In this document: in pieces, positions 44,957 to 53,886 of the stretch
Layout of the letters: the number at the start of each line of letters is the position of its first letter
How positions within the stretch are numbered: the first letter of the stretch is position 1
Origin: Bremerella sp. TYQ1
Lineage (GTDB): Bacteria > Planctomycetota > Planctomycetia > Pirellulales > Pirellulaceae
Direction of reading: 5' to 3'
DNA: 64,000 nt
Assembly (NCBI RefSeq): GCF_020150455.1
Contig: NZ_CP083740.1
Span: 1,426,001 to 1,490,000, forward strand
Program-made: the position numbers and the translations under genes
Notes under the pieces: model-generated
Seen by the model: only the letters and a program-made list of their open reading frames with translations
What the model was told of the DNA's origin: nothing
Database searches by the model: none

Positions 44957-45961
44957 ATGAAGTCGCTTCTGAATTCTGCAAGGCCTAAAACGCGAGACAA
45001 TTTCGGGTTTACGCTCGTCGAGTTGCTCGTCGTTATTGCCATTATTGGGGTGCTTATCGCCCTACTTTTGCCTGCTGTACAACAAGCCCGTGAAGCGGCT
45101 CGACGGATGCAATGCACCAACCACATAAAACAGCTAGGACTCGCCGTCCACAATTACCACGACACTTTTGGCAAGCTTCCGTATAACGCTTCTCCCAAAA
45201 TTCCTGCCACTGGCACCACGATATACCGAGGCGCTTCATGGTTCGTTCGCTTGTTCCCATTTATCGAGCAGTCGGCCGCTTACAACCAGCTGGAATTCTC
45301 GAATGACTGGACACACCAGGACATCCCCAATCCAAACACGGATGTATTAAGTGGACTAGTCGTGGACGGCCTCCACTGTCCCTCAAGCCCTTTACCTGAA
45401 ACAGCAACATGGGATAAGCATGGCATTGCCTATGTTGCGCAACGCGCTAGTTACGTCGGGATTAAAGGTTCAAGCATTCAAGGCGGAACAACTAGTGTAG
45501 CGTCAACAGCTCCTAATCGTAACATGTACGGACAAGCCTACTATAACGGAGTAATCACCGACATCGACCCAGATAATAGCGCTACAACCATTAGGTTTGC
45601 TTCGATCATCGATGGGACGAGCAACACAATGTTCGTAAGTGAACAGTCAGACTATCAGTATGACGGAATTGATAAATTTGACTGCACCTCATCTGGGTAT
45701 TGGGGTGGTGCATGGGCTGCCGGTGGCTCGAACAGCTGGAGCCATAATGTGACTGTTCTTCGTTACCCAATCGGCGCTTACAAAGGGAATGGAAACAGTG
45801 CGGCCTACCACTCCAATGTTGCCTTAACTTCTGCACACCCTGGAGGCGTGATGGGAGGCTTGGCAGATGGCTCGGTGCGTTTCATTTCTGAAACAATTAA
45901 CTTTGCCACGCTTACTGCGTTATGCGACCGCGAAGATGGGGCTGTTGTCGGTGAATACTAG
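44957..45961 (+). CDS. DUF1559 pseudopilin-like protein
   Basis: 334 aa from the ATG at 44957 (AAAGG upstream). [19 protein letters not shown], then [17 protein letters not shown] and HIKQLGLAVHNYHDTFGKLPYN. C-terminal [19 protein letters not shown]. Fourth DUF1559 gene in the window; 124 bases before its lipoprotein partner. Confidence 0.95.
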   Translation: MKSLLNSARPKTRDNFGFTLVELLVVIAIIGVLIALLLPAVQQAREAARRMQCTNHIKQLGLAVHNYHDTFGKLPYNASPKIPATGTTIYRGASWFVRLFPFIEQSAAYNQLEFSNDWTHQDIPNPNTDVLSGLVVDGLHCPSSPLPETATWDKHGIAYVAQRASYVGIKGSSIQGGTTSVASTAPNRNMYGQAYYNGVITDIDPDNSATTIRFASIIDGTSNTMFVSEQSDYQYDGIDKFDCTSSGYWGGAWAAGGSNSWSHNVTVLRYPIGAYKGNGNSAAYHSNVALTSAHPGGVMGGLADGSVRFISETINFATLTALCDREDGAVVGEY

Positions 45962-46085
45962 AGTCGTGCTAACTGCATGACCGATCAGTGGGCAGCAGAT
46001 GTTGTGGCCCAATGGACATCCTCACAATACCCAATTGGCTTGCTTTCACTTACTTAGGAAGGCTTGTTTCTTACACGAGGAACTC

Positions 46086-46499
46086 ATGTACCAATTATCG
46101 CGGATTTTGTTCTTACTATTTTTCTCGCTTTCGTTGCTGGGTTGTAGCTCCAATCAATATGACATGAACTTTGTCGAAGGAGTTGTGACCATGGATGGCA
46201 GTCCCTTGCCCAATGCTCGGGTCACGTTTACACCGAAAGATGGCCGACCATCCTATGGCATAACAGATGATAGTGGCCACTACGAGCTACGTTATATTCG
46301 TGACATCATGGGCGCTGAAGCTGGACAACATACAGTCTCTATCACGACCGAGCATAAAGCTCCGCCTGTTACTGCTCCTCCCGTCGAACAGCCACCAGAG
46401 AAGATCCCTCCACGCTACAATCGCGGCACAACTCTAAGTGCAAGCGTCCAGAAAGGCGAGAATCAGTTTAATTTCGACCTTGAATCGACGAAGCGTTAG
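46086..46499 (+). CDS. DUF1559-partner lipoprotein
   Basis: 137 aa from the ATG at 46086 with CGAGGAACTC upstream. Lipobox LLFFSLSLLGC (Cys20). The body VEGVVTMDGSPLPNARVTFTPKDGRPS, SGHYELRYIRDIMGAEAGQHTVSI, IPPRYNRGTTLSASV, FNFDLEST is nearly the same layout as the other three. Confidence 0.88.
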   Translation: MYQLSRILFLLFFSLSLLGCSSNQYDMNFVEGVVTMDGSPLPNARVTFTPKDGRPSYGITDDSGHYELRYIRDIMGAEAGQHTVSITTEHKAPPVTAPPVEQPPEKIPPRYNRGTTLSASVQKGENQFNFDLESTKR

Positions 46500-46550
46500 C
46501 TTGAGTAGATTGCAATGGTATTTAGATACCGTAGACATAGAAATCCAAAG

Positions 46551-46585
46551 GAATTTGGCCAGCGACAACCTCGCTGGCCAAATTC
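46551..46585 (+). terminator. Hairpin after the fourth DUF1559 operon
   Basis: A perfect 15-bp stem GAATTTGGCCAGCGA / TCGCTGGCCAAATTC with loop CAACC lies 51 bases after the lipoprotein stop. There is no T run, so it may be a Rho-type or 3'-end stabilising structure rather than a classical terminator. Confidence 0.6.
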
Positions 46586-46735
46586 GTAGGAACAGTGCTT
46601 ATCTAGCAATCAAATCACATGGATGTGCCACTGGCCTCTCGCCAGTGCGAAGTGCGAGAACGCGATCACTTACTCACCCAAATCGAAACAAGAGATTGAG
46701 TTCTCCTGAGCCAAGCATTTCCTAATAACCAATCG

Positions 46736-47689
46736 CTACGCCGCTTGGGCTAGTTTGGCGGCTTCTTTTCGTTTGGCTTCTTTTTCTCGGCGCTTTGCGG
46801 GGCGGTCGTCTTTCCAGCGGTTGTGGACCCACCAGTATTGTTCCGGGTCGCGGCGAACGACGCGCTCGAGCATTTCGTTATACCACTGCGTTACCTCTTT
46901 CACCCCTTTGGGTTCGTCACACTCGGCAGGGTCGTAGATTCCTTCGACGCCGAACTCGAACTGCAGAGGGCCGCCGGTGCGACGCATATAGAGGAACACC
47001 AACGGCGCGCCGCTGGTCATCGAGAACACGCTGATTGCTTTGTGGTACGAAGCAGGCCGATTGAGAAACTCGACCCAGCACCCTTTCGGTCCGGCATTTT
47101 GATCGCACAGCAGCGCCAACGTGCCGTTCTGTTTCAGCACCTCTTCAATGTACGGAGCACTTCCTTGCTTCGGCAGAATGATCTGCCCGGTAGCGCTGCG
47201 GAACTCTTCCAGATACTTATGCAGAAAAGGATTGTCCAGCGGCCGGGCCACCGTGTACGTCGGGAAGCCGAGCATCCCCGTGCAATAGCCCATCACTTCA
47301 AAGTTGCCGAAGTGTCCGAGCAGCACCACCACCGGACGGCGGCCGAGGGCCTGCTCGATCTGGATGTGAATGTTCTTCATTGTGATGAACTTGTGCCAGT
47401 TGGTGTCGTGCAGCTTTCGCGGCGCGTGGGCGATTTCGCACACCATCAGACAAAGGTGATACCAACTTCGGCGAGCCAGCTTGTGGCGTTCTTGCGGCGA
47501 GAGTTCAGGAAACGCATGCTTCAAGTTCGAGTCGAGCAGCTTGCCGCGGATCTTGAAAATGTCGTTGGCGAGCCAGGCCAGGAATTTCGAGATCTGAGCA
47601 CAGACCGAGAGAGGCGTGGCTTGCACCGCACAGATAAATAGACGAACGGTCACATAGACCAGATAATCAACAACAAGCTTGGGCCTCAT
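46736..47689 (-). CDS. LpxL/HtrB-type lysophospholipid acyltransferase
   Basis: 317 aa. An N-terminal membrane helix region (VYVTVRLFICAVQATPLSVCA) precedes the HX4E acyltransferase motif in VVLLGHFGNFEVMG (His and Glu). LLCDQNAG and VFLYMRRTGG follow, as in lipid A late acyltransferases. A Lys/Arg/Ala-rich tail closes the protein. It moves an acyl chain onto a lipid A precursor or phospholipid at the inner membrane. GGGAGG precedes the ATG. Confidence 0.92.
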   Translation of the reverse strand: MRPKLVVDYLVYVTVRLFICAVQATPLSVCAQISKFLAWLANDIFKIRGKLLDSNLKHAFPELSPQERHKLARRSWYHLCLMVCEIAHAPRKLHDTNWHKFITMKNIHIQIEQALGRRPVVVLLGHFGNFEVMGYCTGMLGFPTYTVARPLDNPFLHKYLEEFRSATGQIILPKQGSAPYIEEVLKQNGTLALLCDQNAGPKGCWVEFLNRPASYHKAISVFSMTSGAPLVFLYMRRTGGPLQFEFGVEGIYDPAECDEPKGVKEVTQWYNEMLERVVRRDPEQYWWVHNRWKDDRPAKRREKEAKRKEAAKLAQAA

Positions 47690-47878
47690 TTCGCCTCCCT
47701 GCGATGCGTGGCCGATGGGTCAAAGGGTCGGTCGCTATTGTGAAAAAAAGCCCGAACTCAGGGAAGAGCAATCACCCCAACTTCCCGTGCCAAAAGAGAG
47801 CAACCTGGCAACTTGCACAAGAAGAACCACCCAGAACAGCAGCTCATTTCCGCTTGTACGTCATATTTTAAACACTTA

Positions 47879-47894
47879 TTGTACAAGTGTACAA
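47879..47894. promoter_or_regulatory. Inverted repeat, possible operator
   Basis: TTGTACA AG TGTACAA, two perfect 7-bp arms with a 2-base spacer, lies in the A/T-rich gap upstream of the acyltransferase gene and downstream of trmL. It could bind a dimeric regulator; nothing else supports it. Confidence 0.35.
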
Positions 47895-47978
47895 CATTTA
47901 TTCGCGAACCATTGACGGGCTATGCGGCGAATCGGGGTAAACAGGCTCAATTTGCCCAACTCGCATTTTGGGCGTTTT

Positions 47979-48482
47979 CTACCCAATTGGGGACTCGCCA
48001 ATTGGCAGAGAATATTCGCCGCGGACCTCGAGCTGGCGAACCCCTTCGTAGGCGATCACAGCCGCCGTCGACGCAAGATTCAGGCTCCGAACGTCGGTCC
48101 GCATTGGAACAGATATGGCATTCTTTTCGTTCGCCTCAACGAGTTCGCGGGGAAGCCCTTTCGACTCGCAGCCGAAGACCATAACGTCTCCTTTTTCGAA
48201 CGTTACGGTGCTGTAGCTACGCTTGGCGGTTTTCGTTAAATACCATTTTCGATTGGACTTAAGTCGCTCTTCAACGGCTTGCCAGTTGGGGACGACCTCC
48301 CAGTTGAGATGTTGCCAATAGTCCATTCCGGCCCGACGTAGGGTGGCGTCATCGACCTGAAAGCCGAGCGGCTCGACAAGCCATAGTTTGATGCCTGTTG
48401 CGACACACGTGCGACCAATGTTGCCGGTGTTCGGAGGGATCTCGGGCGCAAATAGAACGATATGAAAGACAGGATCGTACAT
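47979..48482 (-). CDS. trmL: tRNA (cytidine/uridine-2'-O-)-methyltransferase
   Basis: 167 aa from the ATG at 48482; a TTG at 48527 would add 15 residues. SPOUT-fold markers: FHIVLFAPEIPPNTGNIGRTCVATG at the start, VMVFGCESKGLPRELV in the knot, and MRTDVRSLNLASTAAVIAYEGVRQ at the end. TrmL methylates the 2'-OH of the wobble nucleotide of tRNA-Leu. It uses S-adenosylmethionine as a homodimer. Confidence 0.95.
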   Translation of the reverse strand: MYDPVFHIVLFAPEIPPNTGNIGRTCVATGIKLWLVEPLGFQVDDATLRRAGMDYWQHLNWEVVPNWQAVEERLKSNRKWYLTKTAKRSYSTVTFEKGDVMVFGCESKGLPRELVEANEKNAISVPMRTDVRSLNLASTAAVIAYEGVRQLEVRGEYSLPIGESPIG

Positions 48483-48636
48483 CGAATTTTTCCGGGTAGC
48501 TTCGCCAAATCGCTTTTCGGGCAACACGCTTACGGCTAGGATAAGCCGAACCGGTGCATTATAACCGATTTTTGTACGCGACTTACGTCTCGACGCCTAG
48601 CCCTATCCCTTTTCCCTGTAAGAGTTTCGCACGATC

Positions 48637-49782
48637 ATGAGTGACGCACGTATCGAGCAGTATACCAAGGCCCTCCAGTTCGCCGAAAAGCAGGTAGCCG
48701 CCACGGTTAACCAACATCCGGACTATTTTCCGATCTACACCGAGGGTGGTAAGTGGCGTCATGACAAGGAGTTATGGACGGATTGGTGTGCCGGTTTCTT
48801 CGCCGGCATGATGTGGCAATTCTACCTCCGCACCGACGACCCGACCTGGCGAGAGCGTGCAGAACATTACTCAAAACTATTGGAACATCGCCAACACGAT
48901 CGCGATGTTCACGACCTTGGGTTTATCTTCCTAAGCACCTATTTGCCTTGGTATAAGTTGACTAAGAATAAGCACTTAAACGACGTACTCGTCCAAGCCG
49001 GCCAAACGCTGGCGATGCGATTTAAAGAGAACGGACAGTACCTCAGAAGCTTTGTGTCTGATGACTCACTTTTCATCGACATTATGATGAACGTTCCCAT
49101 CATCTTTTACGCCGCTCTGGAGACGGGCGACGAAGAGCTGATGCGTCGTGCTGTGAACCATTGCCAAACGACCCGCGACACGATCGTACGCGAAAACGGC
49201 TCGACGGCCCATGAAGGAATGTTCGACCTGGAGAGCGGTGAATTCCTTAAACAAACTACCCATCAGGGTTTACGCGGCGACAGCAGCTGGGCCCGCGGTT
49301 TGGCTTGGTCGCTTTATGGTTACTCGAAGTGCTACGAACTGACGAAGGACCAGCAGTATCTTGACGTGGCGATGAGAAACGCGGACTTCTGGATCGCTAA
49401 TCTTCCGGAAGATAACGTGCCATTCTGGGACTTCGATGCCGACTTGAGCCAACCGGCACCTTGGGGAGCTCAGAAAGAGACCTCGGCCGGAGCAATCGCC
49501 GCATCCGGTCTGCTGGATCTAAGCAAGCAAACTCAAGATCCAGCCAAGGCCGCTCAGTACAAAGAAACTGCCCTGGCGATGTTAGACGTACTGGTTCAGC
49601 CTGAATACCTTGCGATCAACGACGAGGGCTGGGAAGGGATCTTAAAGCACGGCGTCTACCACACCGAGAAGGATCTGGGCGTGGACGAGTCGGTAATGTT
49701 TGGCGAATACTTCTTCGTCGAAGCCCTAACCAAAGTCGTACTAGACGTTTACCCGATCGACTACGAACTAAACAAGTCGTAG
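48637..49782 (+). CDS. Glycoside hydrolase family 88 (unsaturated glucuronyl hydrolase)
   Basis: 381 aa with no signal peptide, cytoplasmic. Family markers: WTDWCAGFFAGMMWQFYLRTDD, HDRDVHDLGFIFLSTYLPWY (catalytic Asp), FIDIMMNVPIIFYAA (second Asp), THQGLRGDSSWARGLAWSLYGY and YFFVEAL near the end. It removes unsaturated uronic acids from oligosaccharides made by polysaccharide lyases. No lyase gene is adjacent in the window. Confidence 0.93.
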   Translation: MSDARIEQYTKALQFAEKQVAATVNQHPDYFPIYTEGGKWRHDKELWTDWCAGFFAGMMWQFYLRTDDPTWRERAEHYSKLLEHRQHDRDVHDLGFIFLSTYLPWYKLTKNKHLNDVLVQAGQTLAMRFKENGQYLRSFVSDDSLFIDIMMNVPIIFYAALETGDEELMRRAVNHCQTTRDTIVRENGSTAHEGMFDLESGEFLKQTTHQGLRGDSSWARGLAWSLYGYSKCYELTKDQQYLDVAMRNADFWIANLPEDNVPFWDFDADLSQPAPWGAQKETSAGAIAASGLLDLSKQTQDPAKAAQYKETALAMLDVLVQPEYLAINDEGWEGILKHGVYHTEKDLGVDESVMFGEYFFVEALTKVVLDVYPIDYELNKS

Positions 49783-49807
49783 CCAAATCGTGATGTTGTC
49801 AAATTCA

Positions 49808-49848
49808 CCGCGGTTGGAGACAATACAGCAAAAGTCTTTCAACCGCGG
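49808..49848 (+). promoter_or_regulatory. Hairpin covering the ispG ribosome binding site
   Basis: Outer 9-bp stem CCGCGGTTG (49808-49816) / CAACCGCGG (49840-49848) and inner AGAC (49818-49821) / GTCT (49834-49837). Its 3' arm overlaps the first two G of the GGGAG Shine-Dalgarno (49847-49851) for the TTG start at 49860. It could control ispG translation or end the upstream GH88 transcript. Confidence 0.6.
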
Positions 49849-49859
49849 GAGTTTACAAC

Positions 49860-51002
49860 TTGGATATCGTTCGCAATCCAACACGCAGCGTGGCTGTCGG
49901 CAGCGTGACAATCGGCTCGGGCCATCCGATCGCCGTTCAAAGCATGACGGCCACGAAAACGCAGGATATCGACGCCACGGTCGCCCAGGTGACCGATCTC
50001 GAAAACGCTGGCGCGGACGTTATTCGTATTGCTGTTGACAGCAAGAAAGACGCCGAAGCACTCGCGGAAATTCGCCGGCAAACGACTGGTAACCTTTCGG
50101 TAGATCTGCAGGAAAACTACCGTCTTGCCGAACTTGTTGCGCCACATGTCAACAAGATTCGCTATAACCCTGGACACCTTTACCACCACGAACGCGAAAA
50201 GCCGTGGCAAGAGAAGGTGGAGTACATTATCGGCGTCGCTAAAGACAATGACTGTGCCGTGCGTATCGGGGTAAACTGCGGCAGCGTCGATCCCGCGAAG
50301 CTGGCGTTGTACGAGAAAGACGATTCCATCACGCCGATGCTGGAAAGTGCATGGGAACATTGCGAACTAGTCGATAGCCTCGGTTTTCACCGCTTCTGCG
50401 TTTCGCTGAAAGATAGCGACCCGCAGAAGGTGATCGAAGTGAATCGCCGTTTTGCTGAAAAACGCCCCGACGTTCCGCTGCATCTAGGTGTTACGGAAGC
50501 AGGTATGCCCCCGGAAGGAATCATCAAAACCAGGATCGCGTTTGAACAACTGATCGGCTCTGGAATTGGCGATACGATCCGTGTTTCCCTGACGGTTCCC
50601 AACTCTCGAAAGGGTGAGGAAATCGAAGCGGGCCGCAAAATTCTCGACGACATTAAAGCAGGCCGCGTGCGAACCGTCGTCGATTACGGCCTCCAAACGC
50701 TCAACATTATTAGCTGCCCGAGTTGCTCACGCGTTGAAAACGAAGCTTTCGTCGATCTCGCTGCTAAAGTTAAAGAACTGACGGAGTATGCGAAGGACCA
50801 TAAAATTACGATCGCCGTCATGGGCTGTCGAGTGAATGGCCCTGGCGAGACAGATGATGCGGATCTCGGTCTATGGTGTGGCCCCAAATTCGTGAATCTC
50901 AAACGAGGCAGCGAACCGGTCGGGGCCTTTGGATACGATGAAGTCTTAGACCGACTTAAGGAAGAGTTGGATCAGCTGATTTCGGCTCAAACCGCAAGCT
51001 GA
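49860..51002 (+). CDS. ispG: 4-hydroxy-3-methylbut-2-en-1-yl diphosphate synthase (GcpE)
   Basis: 380 aa from a TTG at 49860; the N-terminal [27 protein letters not shown] is the family start and GGGAG lies upstream. The iron-sulfur ligand Cys appear in [10 protein letters not shown] and [12 protein letters not shown]. It converts methylerythritol cyclodiphosphate to HMBPP in the non-mevalonate isoprenoid pathway. Downstream are the metalloprotease and nitrilase genes on the same strand. Confidence 0.97.
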   Translation: MDIVRNPTRSVAVGSVTIGSGHPIAVQSMTATKTQDIDATVAQVTDLENAGADVIRIAVDSKKDAEALAEIRRQTTGNLSVDLQENYRLAELVAPHVNKIRYNPGHLYHHEREKPWQEKVEYIIGVAKDNDCAVRIGVNCGSVDPAKLALYEKDDSITPMLESAWEHCELVDSLGFHRFCVSLKDSDPQKVIEVNRRFAEKRPDVPLHLGVTEAGMPPEGIIKTRIAFEQLIGSGIGDTIRVSLTVPNSRKGEEIEAGRKILDDIKAGRVRTVVDYGLQTLNIISCPSCSRVENEAFVDLAAKVKELTEYAKDHKITIAVMGCRVNGPGETDDADLGLWCGPKFVNLKRGSEPVGAFGYDEVLDRLKEELDQLISAQTAS

Positions 51003-51027
51003 TCTGCAAACACGGCAAGGACCACGG

Positions 51028-51855
51028 ATGGCCTTTCTTTCCAAACACGCCAAAAAACTAACGGGGCTGATGCTCTGTATTGCGGTCGTGTTTGCGCAGG
51101 GCTGCATGATGTGGTCGAATCGCGTCCAGCAACCGCCAACTACGTTTGTCGACGATGTCCCGCTGAAAATTGAAGCAGACTTCGATCTGCAAGACGACAG
51201 CCAAGTCTTACAGGAAGTCCGCAACCTGAAGATGGAACTTCGCGACGATCTCGGCATTCCCTTTTCTAACGATAAGATTCACGTTCGCATTTTCCGGGAT
51301 GCGGGGACCTTCTCCGACTTCACTAGCCGCCATTTCCCACAGCTAAATGGACGCCGAGCTTTGTTTGTTGTCGAACGAGGTGAATATTACGTCTACGCGA
51401 TTTGGTCGGAGAATGTCCTGTCTGACCTTCGCCATGAACTGACGCATGCCTATTTGAACTCGTCGGTCGGTACGTTGCCGCTGTGGCTCGACGAAGGTTT
51501 GGCAGAGTATTACGAAGTTGCTGGGGTTCCAGGCCGGCTCAATCGAGAGCACATTCCATGGCTTTCCGACGGCAACCAAAGAGGTACCTGGCAACCCGAT
51601 CTCGAACGCTTGGCGTCGATTTCAAAACCGGAACAGATGACTGGGACGGACTACGCCGAGGCTTGGCTTTGGGTACATTACCTAATGCAGAATCAACAGT
51701 CCGCGATCGTCCGCGACTACTTAGTTGCTCGGCGCGAGAAAACCATCGTCGACCCAATTCCCCTCGCCATTCGCAACTCAATCCCCAACGCTGAAATCAA
51801 GCTCGCCGAGCATATCAACACGTCCTATCCTCTCGATAAGCCCCGTCTCGAATGA
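51028..51855 (+). CDS. Lipoprotein with HExxH-type metalloprotease motif (DUF1570-like)
   Basis: 275 aa. Lipoprotein signal (KLTGLMLCIAVVFAQGC, Cys26). The metal site is LRHELTHAYLNSSVGTLPLWLDEGLAEYYE: HELTH plus a downstream Glu, a gluzincin-type arrangement. AAGGA before the ATG. It overlaps the nitrilase gene by 4 bases (ATGA), so the two are co-translated. Substrate unknown. Confidence 0.85.
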   Translation: MAFLSKHAKKLTGLMLCIAVVFAQGCMMWSNRVQQPPTTFVDDVPLKIEADFDLQDDSQVLQEVRNLKMELRDDLGIPFSNDKIHVRIFRDAGTFSDFTSRHFPQLNGRRALFVVERGEYYVYAIWSENVLSDLRHELTHAYLNSSVGTLPLWLDEGLAEYYEVAGVPGRLNREHIPWLSDGNQRGTWQPDLERLASISKPEQMTGTDYAEAWLWVHYLMQNQQSAIVRDYLVARREKTIVDPIPLAIRNSIPNAEIKLAEHINTSYPLDKPRLE

Positions 51856-52835
51856 TCATTCGCGCCGCTTCGGTTCAGTTTCAGCATCAACCGGGAAATC
51901 AAACTTACAATCTCGGCAAGATCGAAGAGTTTTGCCAGGCGGCTGCCTCTTCCGATGTGCAGCTGATTGCTTTTCCAGAGATGTGCATCACTGGGTATTG
52001 GCATGTTCGTAACTTAAGCCGTGAATCGGTTCAAGCACTTGCAGAAGCCGTGCCGAGTGGAAAGTCGACCGCAATGCTCGTTTCCTTTGCGGAGCGATTC
52101 AACCTGATTATCGGAGCAGGCCTAATCGAGGAAGCCAACGATGGGCGACTCTACAATACCTATGTCGTTGCCATGCCGGATGGCGGGGTTCACTTTCACC
52201 GAAAGCTTCACTGTTTCATCAGTCCTCACATGAGCAGTGGCGATCGCTTTACGGTTTTCTCGTCGCCCCTGGGCTGCAAGTTGGGCGTGCTGATCTGTTG
52301 GGACAACAACCTGGTAGAGAATGCCAGAGCCACCGCATTGATGGGTGCCGATATCTTGCTGGCTCCTCATCAAACTGGTGGCACGGCATCGCGTAGTCCA
52401 CACGCGATGGGACGAATCGATCCGAGCGTCTGGAACCAGAGACGGGAAGCCCCTGAGCGACTGGCCGAAGAGGTAAATGGCCCGAAGGGACGTGAATGGC
52501 TTCTTCGCTGGCTGCCTGCTCGGGCACACGACAATGGAATGTTCGTCTTATTCAGCAACGGGATAGGACTCGACGACGACGAAGTTCGCACCGGCAACGC
52601 GATGATCCTCGACTGCTACGGTCGGATTATTTCCGAAGTTACCGCCCCAGAGGATCAGCTGGTGATGGCTGACTTAGATCTTGAACTTCTCGACAAGTGC
52701 ACTGGGCGACGCTGGATCCGCGGACGAAGACCGGAACTGTACGAAATTTTGACCACCCGACGAGGGCACGAACTCGATCCTCGCGAAGCTCGATTTTCCG
52801 AAGCTTCAACCGACGAACCGAAAAAGCCTGAATGA
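51852..52835 (+). CDS. Carbon-nitrogen hydrolase (nitrilase superfamily)
   Basis: 327 aa. The catalytic Glu-Lys-Cys triad is visible as Glu in AFPEMCITG, Lys in HFHRKLHCF and Cys in VLICWDNNLVENARATALMGADI. There is no signal, so it is cytoplasmic. Members hydrolyse amides, carbamoyl or nitrile groups; substrate not predictable. Coupled to the lipoprotein metalloprotease gene through an ATGA overlap. Confidence 0.92.
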   Translation: MIIRAASVQFQHQPGNQTYNLGKIEEFCQAAASSDVQLIAFPEMCITGYWHVRNLSRESVQALAEAVPSGKSTAMLVSFAERFNLIIGAGLIEEANDGRLYNTYVVAMPDGGVHFHRKLHCFISPHMSSGDRFTVFSSPLGCKLGVLICWDNNLVENARATALMGADILLAPHQTGGTASRSPHAMGRIDPSVWNQRREAPERLAEEVNGPKGREWLLRWLPARAHDNGMFVLFSNGIGLDDDEVRTGNAMILDCYGRIISEVTAPEDQLVMADLDLELLDKCTGRRWIRGRRPELYEILTTRRGHELDPREARFSEASTDEPKKPE

Positions 52836-52837
52836 CG

Positions 52838-53791
52838 TTAGCCGAATGACTTGCTCAGCAGGCGAAGCTCGTCACGAACCTCAAAACCAAGCTTCTCGAT
52901 CACCTGATTAAGCATCTGGTTTGCGGTCTCAACTTGAACTTCGACGACGGCCGTTCCTTCTTCGGCCAATTGGCGTAGTGTCTCGGCCAGGAAGAATTGC
53001 GCCTGAATGTCGGAGCAAGATTCCAACGGCTGAAGGTCGACAATCCCACTCATTCGTACGCCGCGAAAATGGCTGAAGGCTTCCATCTGGACCACTGTCA
53101 AATGTGCCAGTTGCGGTCCCCCTTGCTTCTGCACCAGCGAAAACTGCGTACGGTGCTGATGCATATAGATGCATGCTTCTCGATACGAAGCATAGGGCGG
53201 ATCATCCTCCCGCACGACATTCAACGAACGGCGAGCGGCGATCTGATTGCGATCTACTGGAGGACGAAATCCACGTAATGCGAGATCGCAGACCTTCCAT
53301 CCAGCGCCTTGCGTAAAGCCATGCCGCGATGCCAATTCAAGCATCCGCGTATCGGACACTAAGGCACCGCGATTGCAACTTCCCTTGGCCAATCCGAAGT
53401 AGAAAGGCCCCGGTTCGCTGGTGCCGCCCAACAAAAGCGAATTAGCCGAAGTATCTTGCAGGCGTGACTCGGCCGCTTGAATCAGTGCATCTTCCACTTC
53501 GGCAGCGGCGTCGATGTTGGCAGCCAAGACGATCGGCAAATTGGCCATTTCGGGACGAACTTCATCCGGAAGAAGCGGACCGTCCGGCACTAAATGAGCC
53601 ATGCCGGCAATCTTCCCGTCGATTTCAGCCACCAAAAGATTCTTCGGCTGGAAGTAAGGCTTCGCAAAAACCTGGGCTTCCAACAAAGCGACCGCCATCG
53701 GTTGGGCAAGTCCCCGATTCACAGGCTGGTGATTCCAAAGCTCGACCAGCTTAGGAGGATCGCTGTTGAAAAATTGCCGAACGACGATCAA
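52838..53791 (-). CDS. GNAT-family N-acetyltransferase, two-domain
   Basis: 317 aa from a TTG at 53791 (MIVVRQFFNSDPPKLVELWNHQ). The GNAT-like features are LLVAEIDGKIAGMAHLV and LLLGGTSEPGPFYFGLAKGS; the second half (VVQMEAFSHFRGVRMSGIVDLQPL, VEVQVETANQMLNQVIEKLGF) repeats the fold. Substrate unknown. It is convergent with the nitrilase gene, 2 bases apart. Confidence 0.8.
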   Translation of the reverse strand: MIVVRQFFNSDPPKLVELWNHQPVNRGLAQPMAVALLEAQVFAKPYFQPKNLLVAEIDGKIAGMAHLVPDGPLLPDEVRPEMANLPIVLAANIDAAAEVEDALIQAAESRLQDTSANSLLLGGTSEPGPFYFGLAKGSCNRGALVSDTRMLELASRHGFTQGAGWKVCDLALRGFRPPVDRNQIAARRSLNVVREDDPPYASYREACIYMHQHRTQFSLVQKQGGPQLAHLTVVQMEAFSHFRGVRMSGIVDLQPLESCSDIQAQFFLAETLRQLAEEGTAVVEVQVETANQMLNQVIEKLGFEVRDELRLLSKSFG

Positions 53792-53886
53792 GAGAAAAAC
53801 AATGGCTGCAGTTTTGGGATGACAGAGTACTTACAGCTAAGCGTATCCCAAATGCTTTCCAGCGGAAAGGTAGGCAAGTTTTGATC

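Noticed and set aside
46823..47641. 272-codon open frame antisense to the LpxL-type acyltransferase
   Set aside because: The minus strand encodes a complete acyltransferase with HX4E; the antisense frame shows no family motif.
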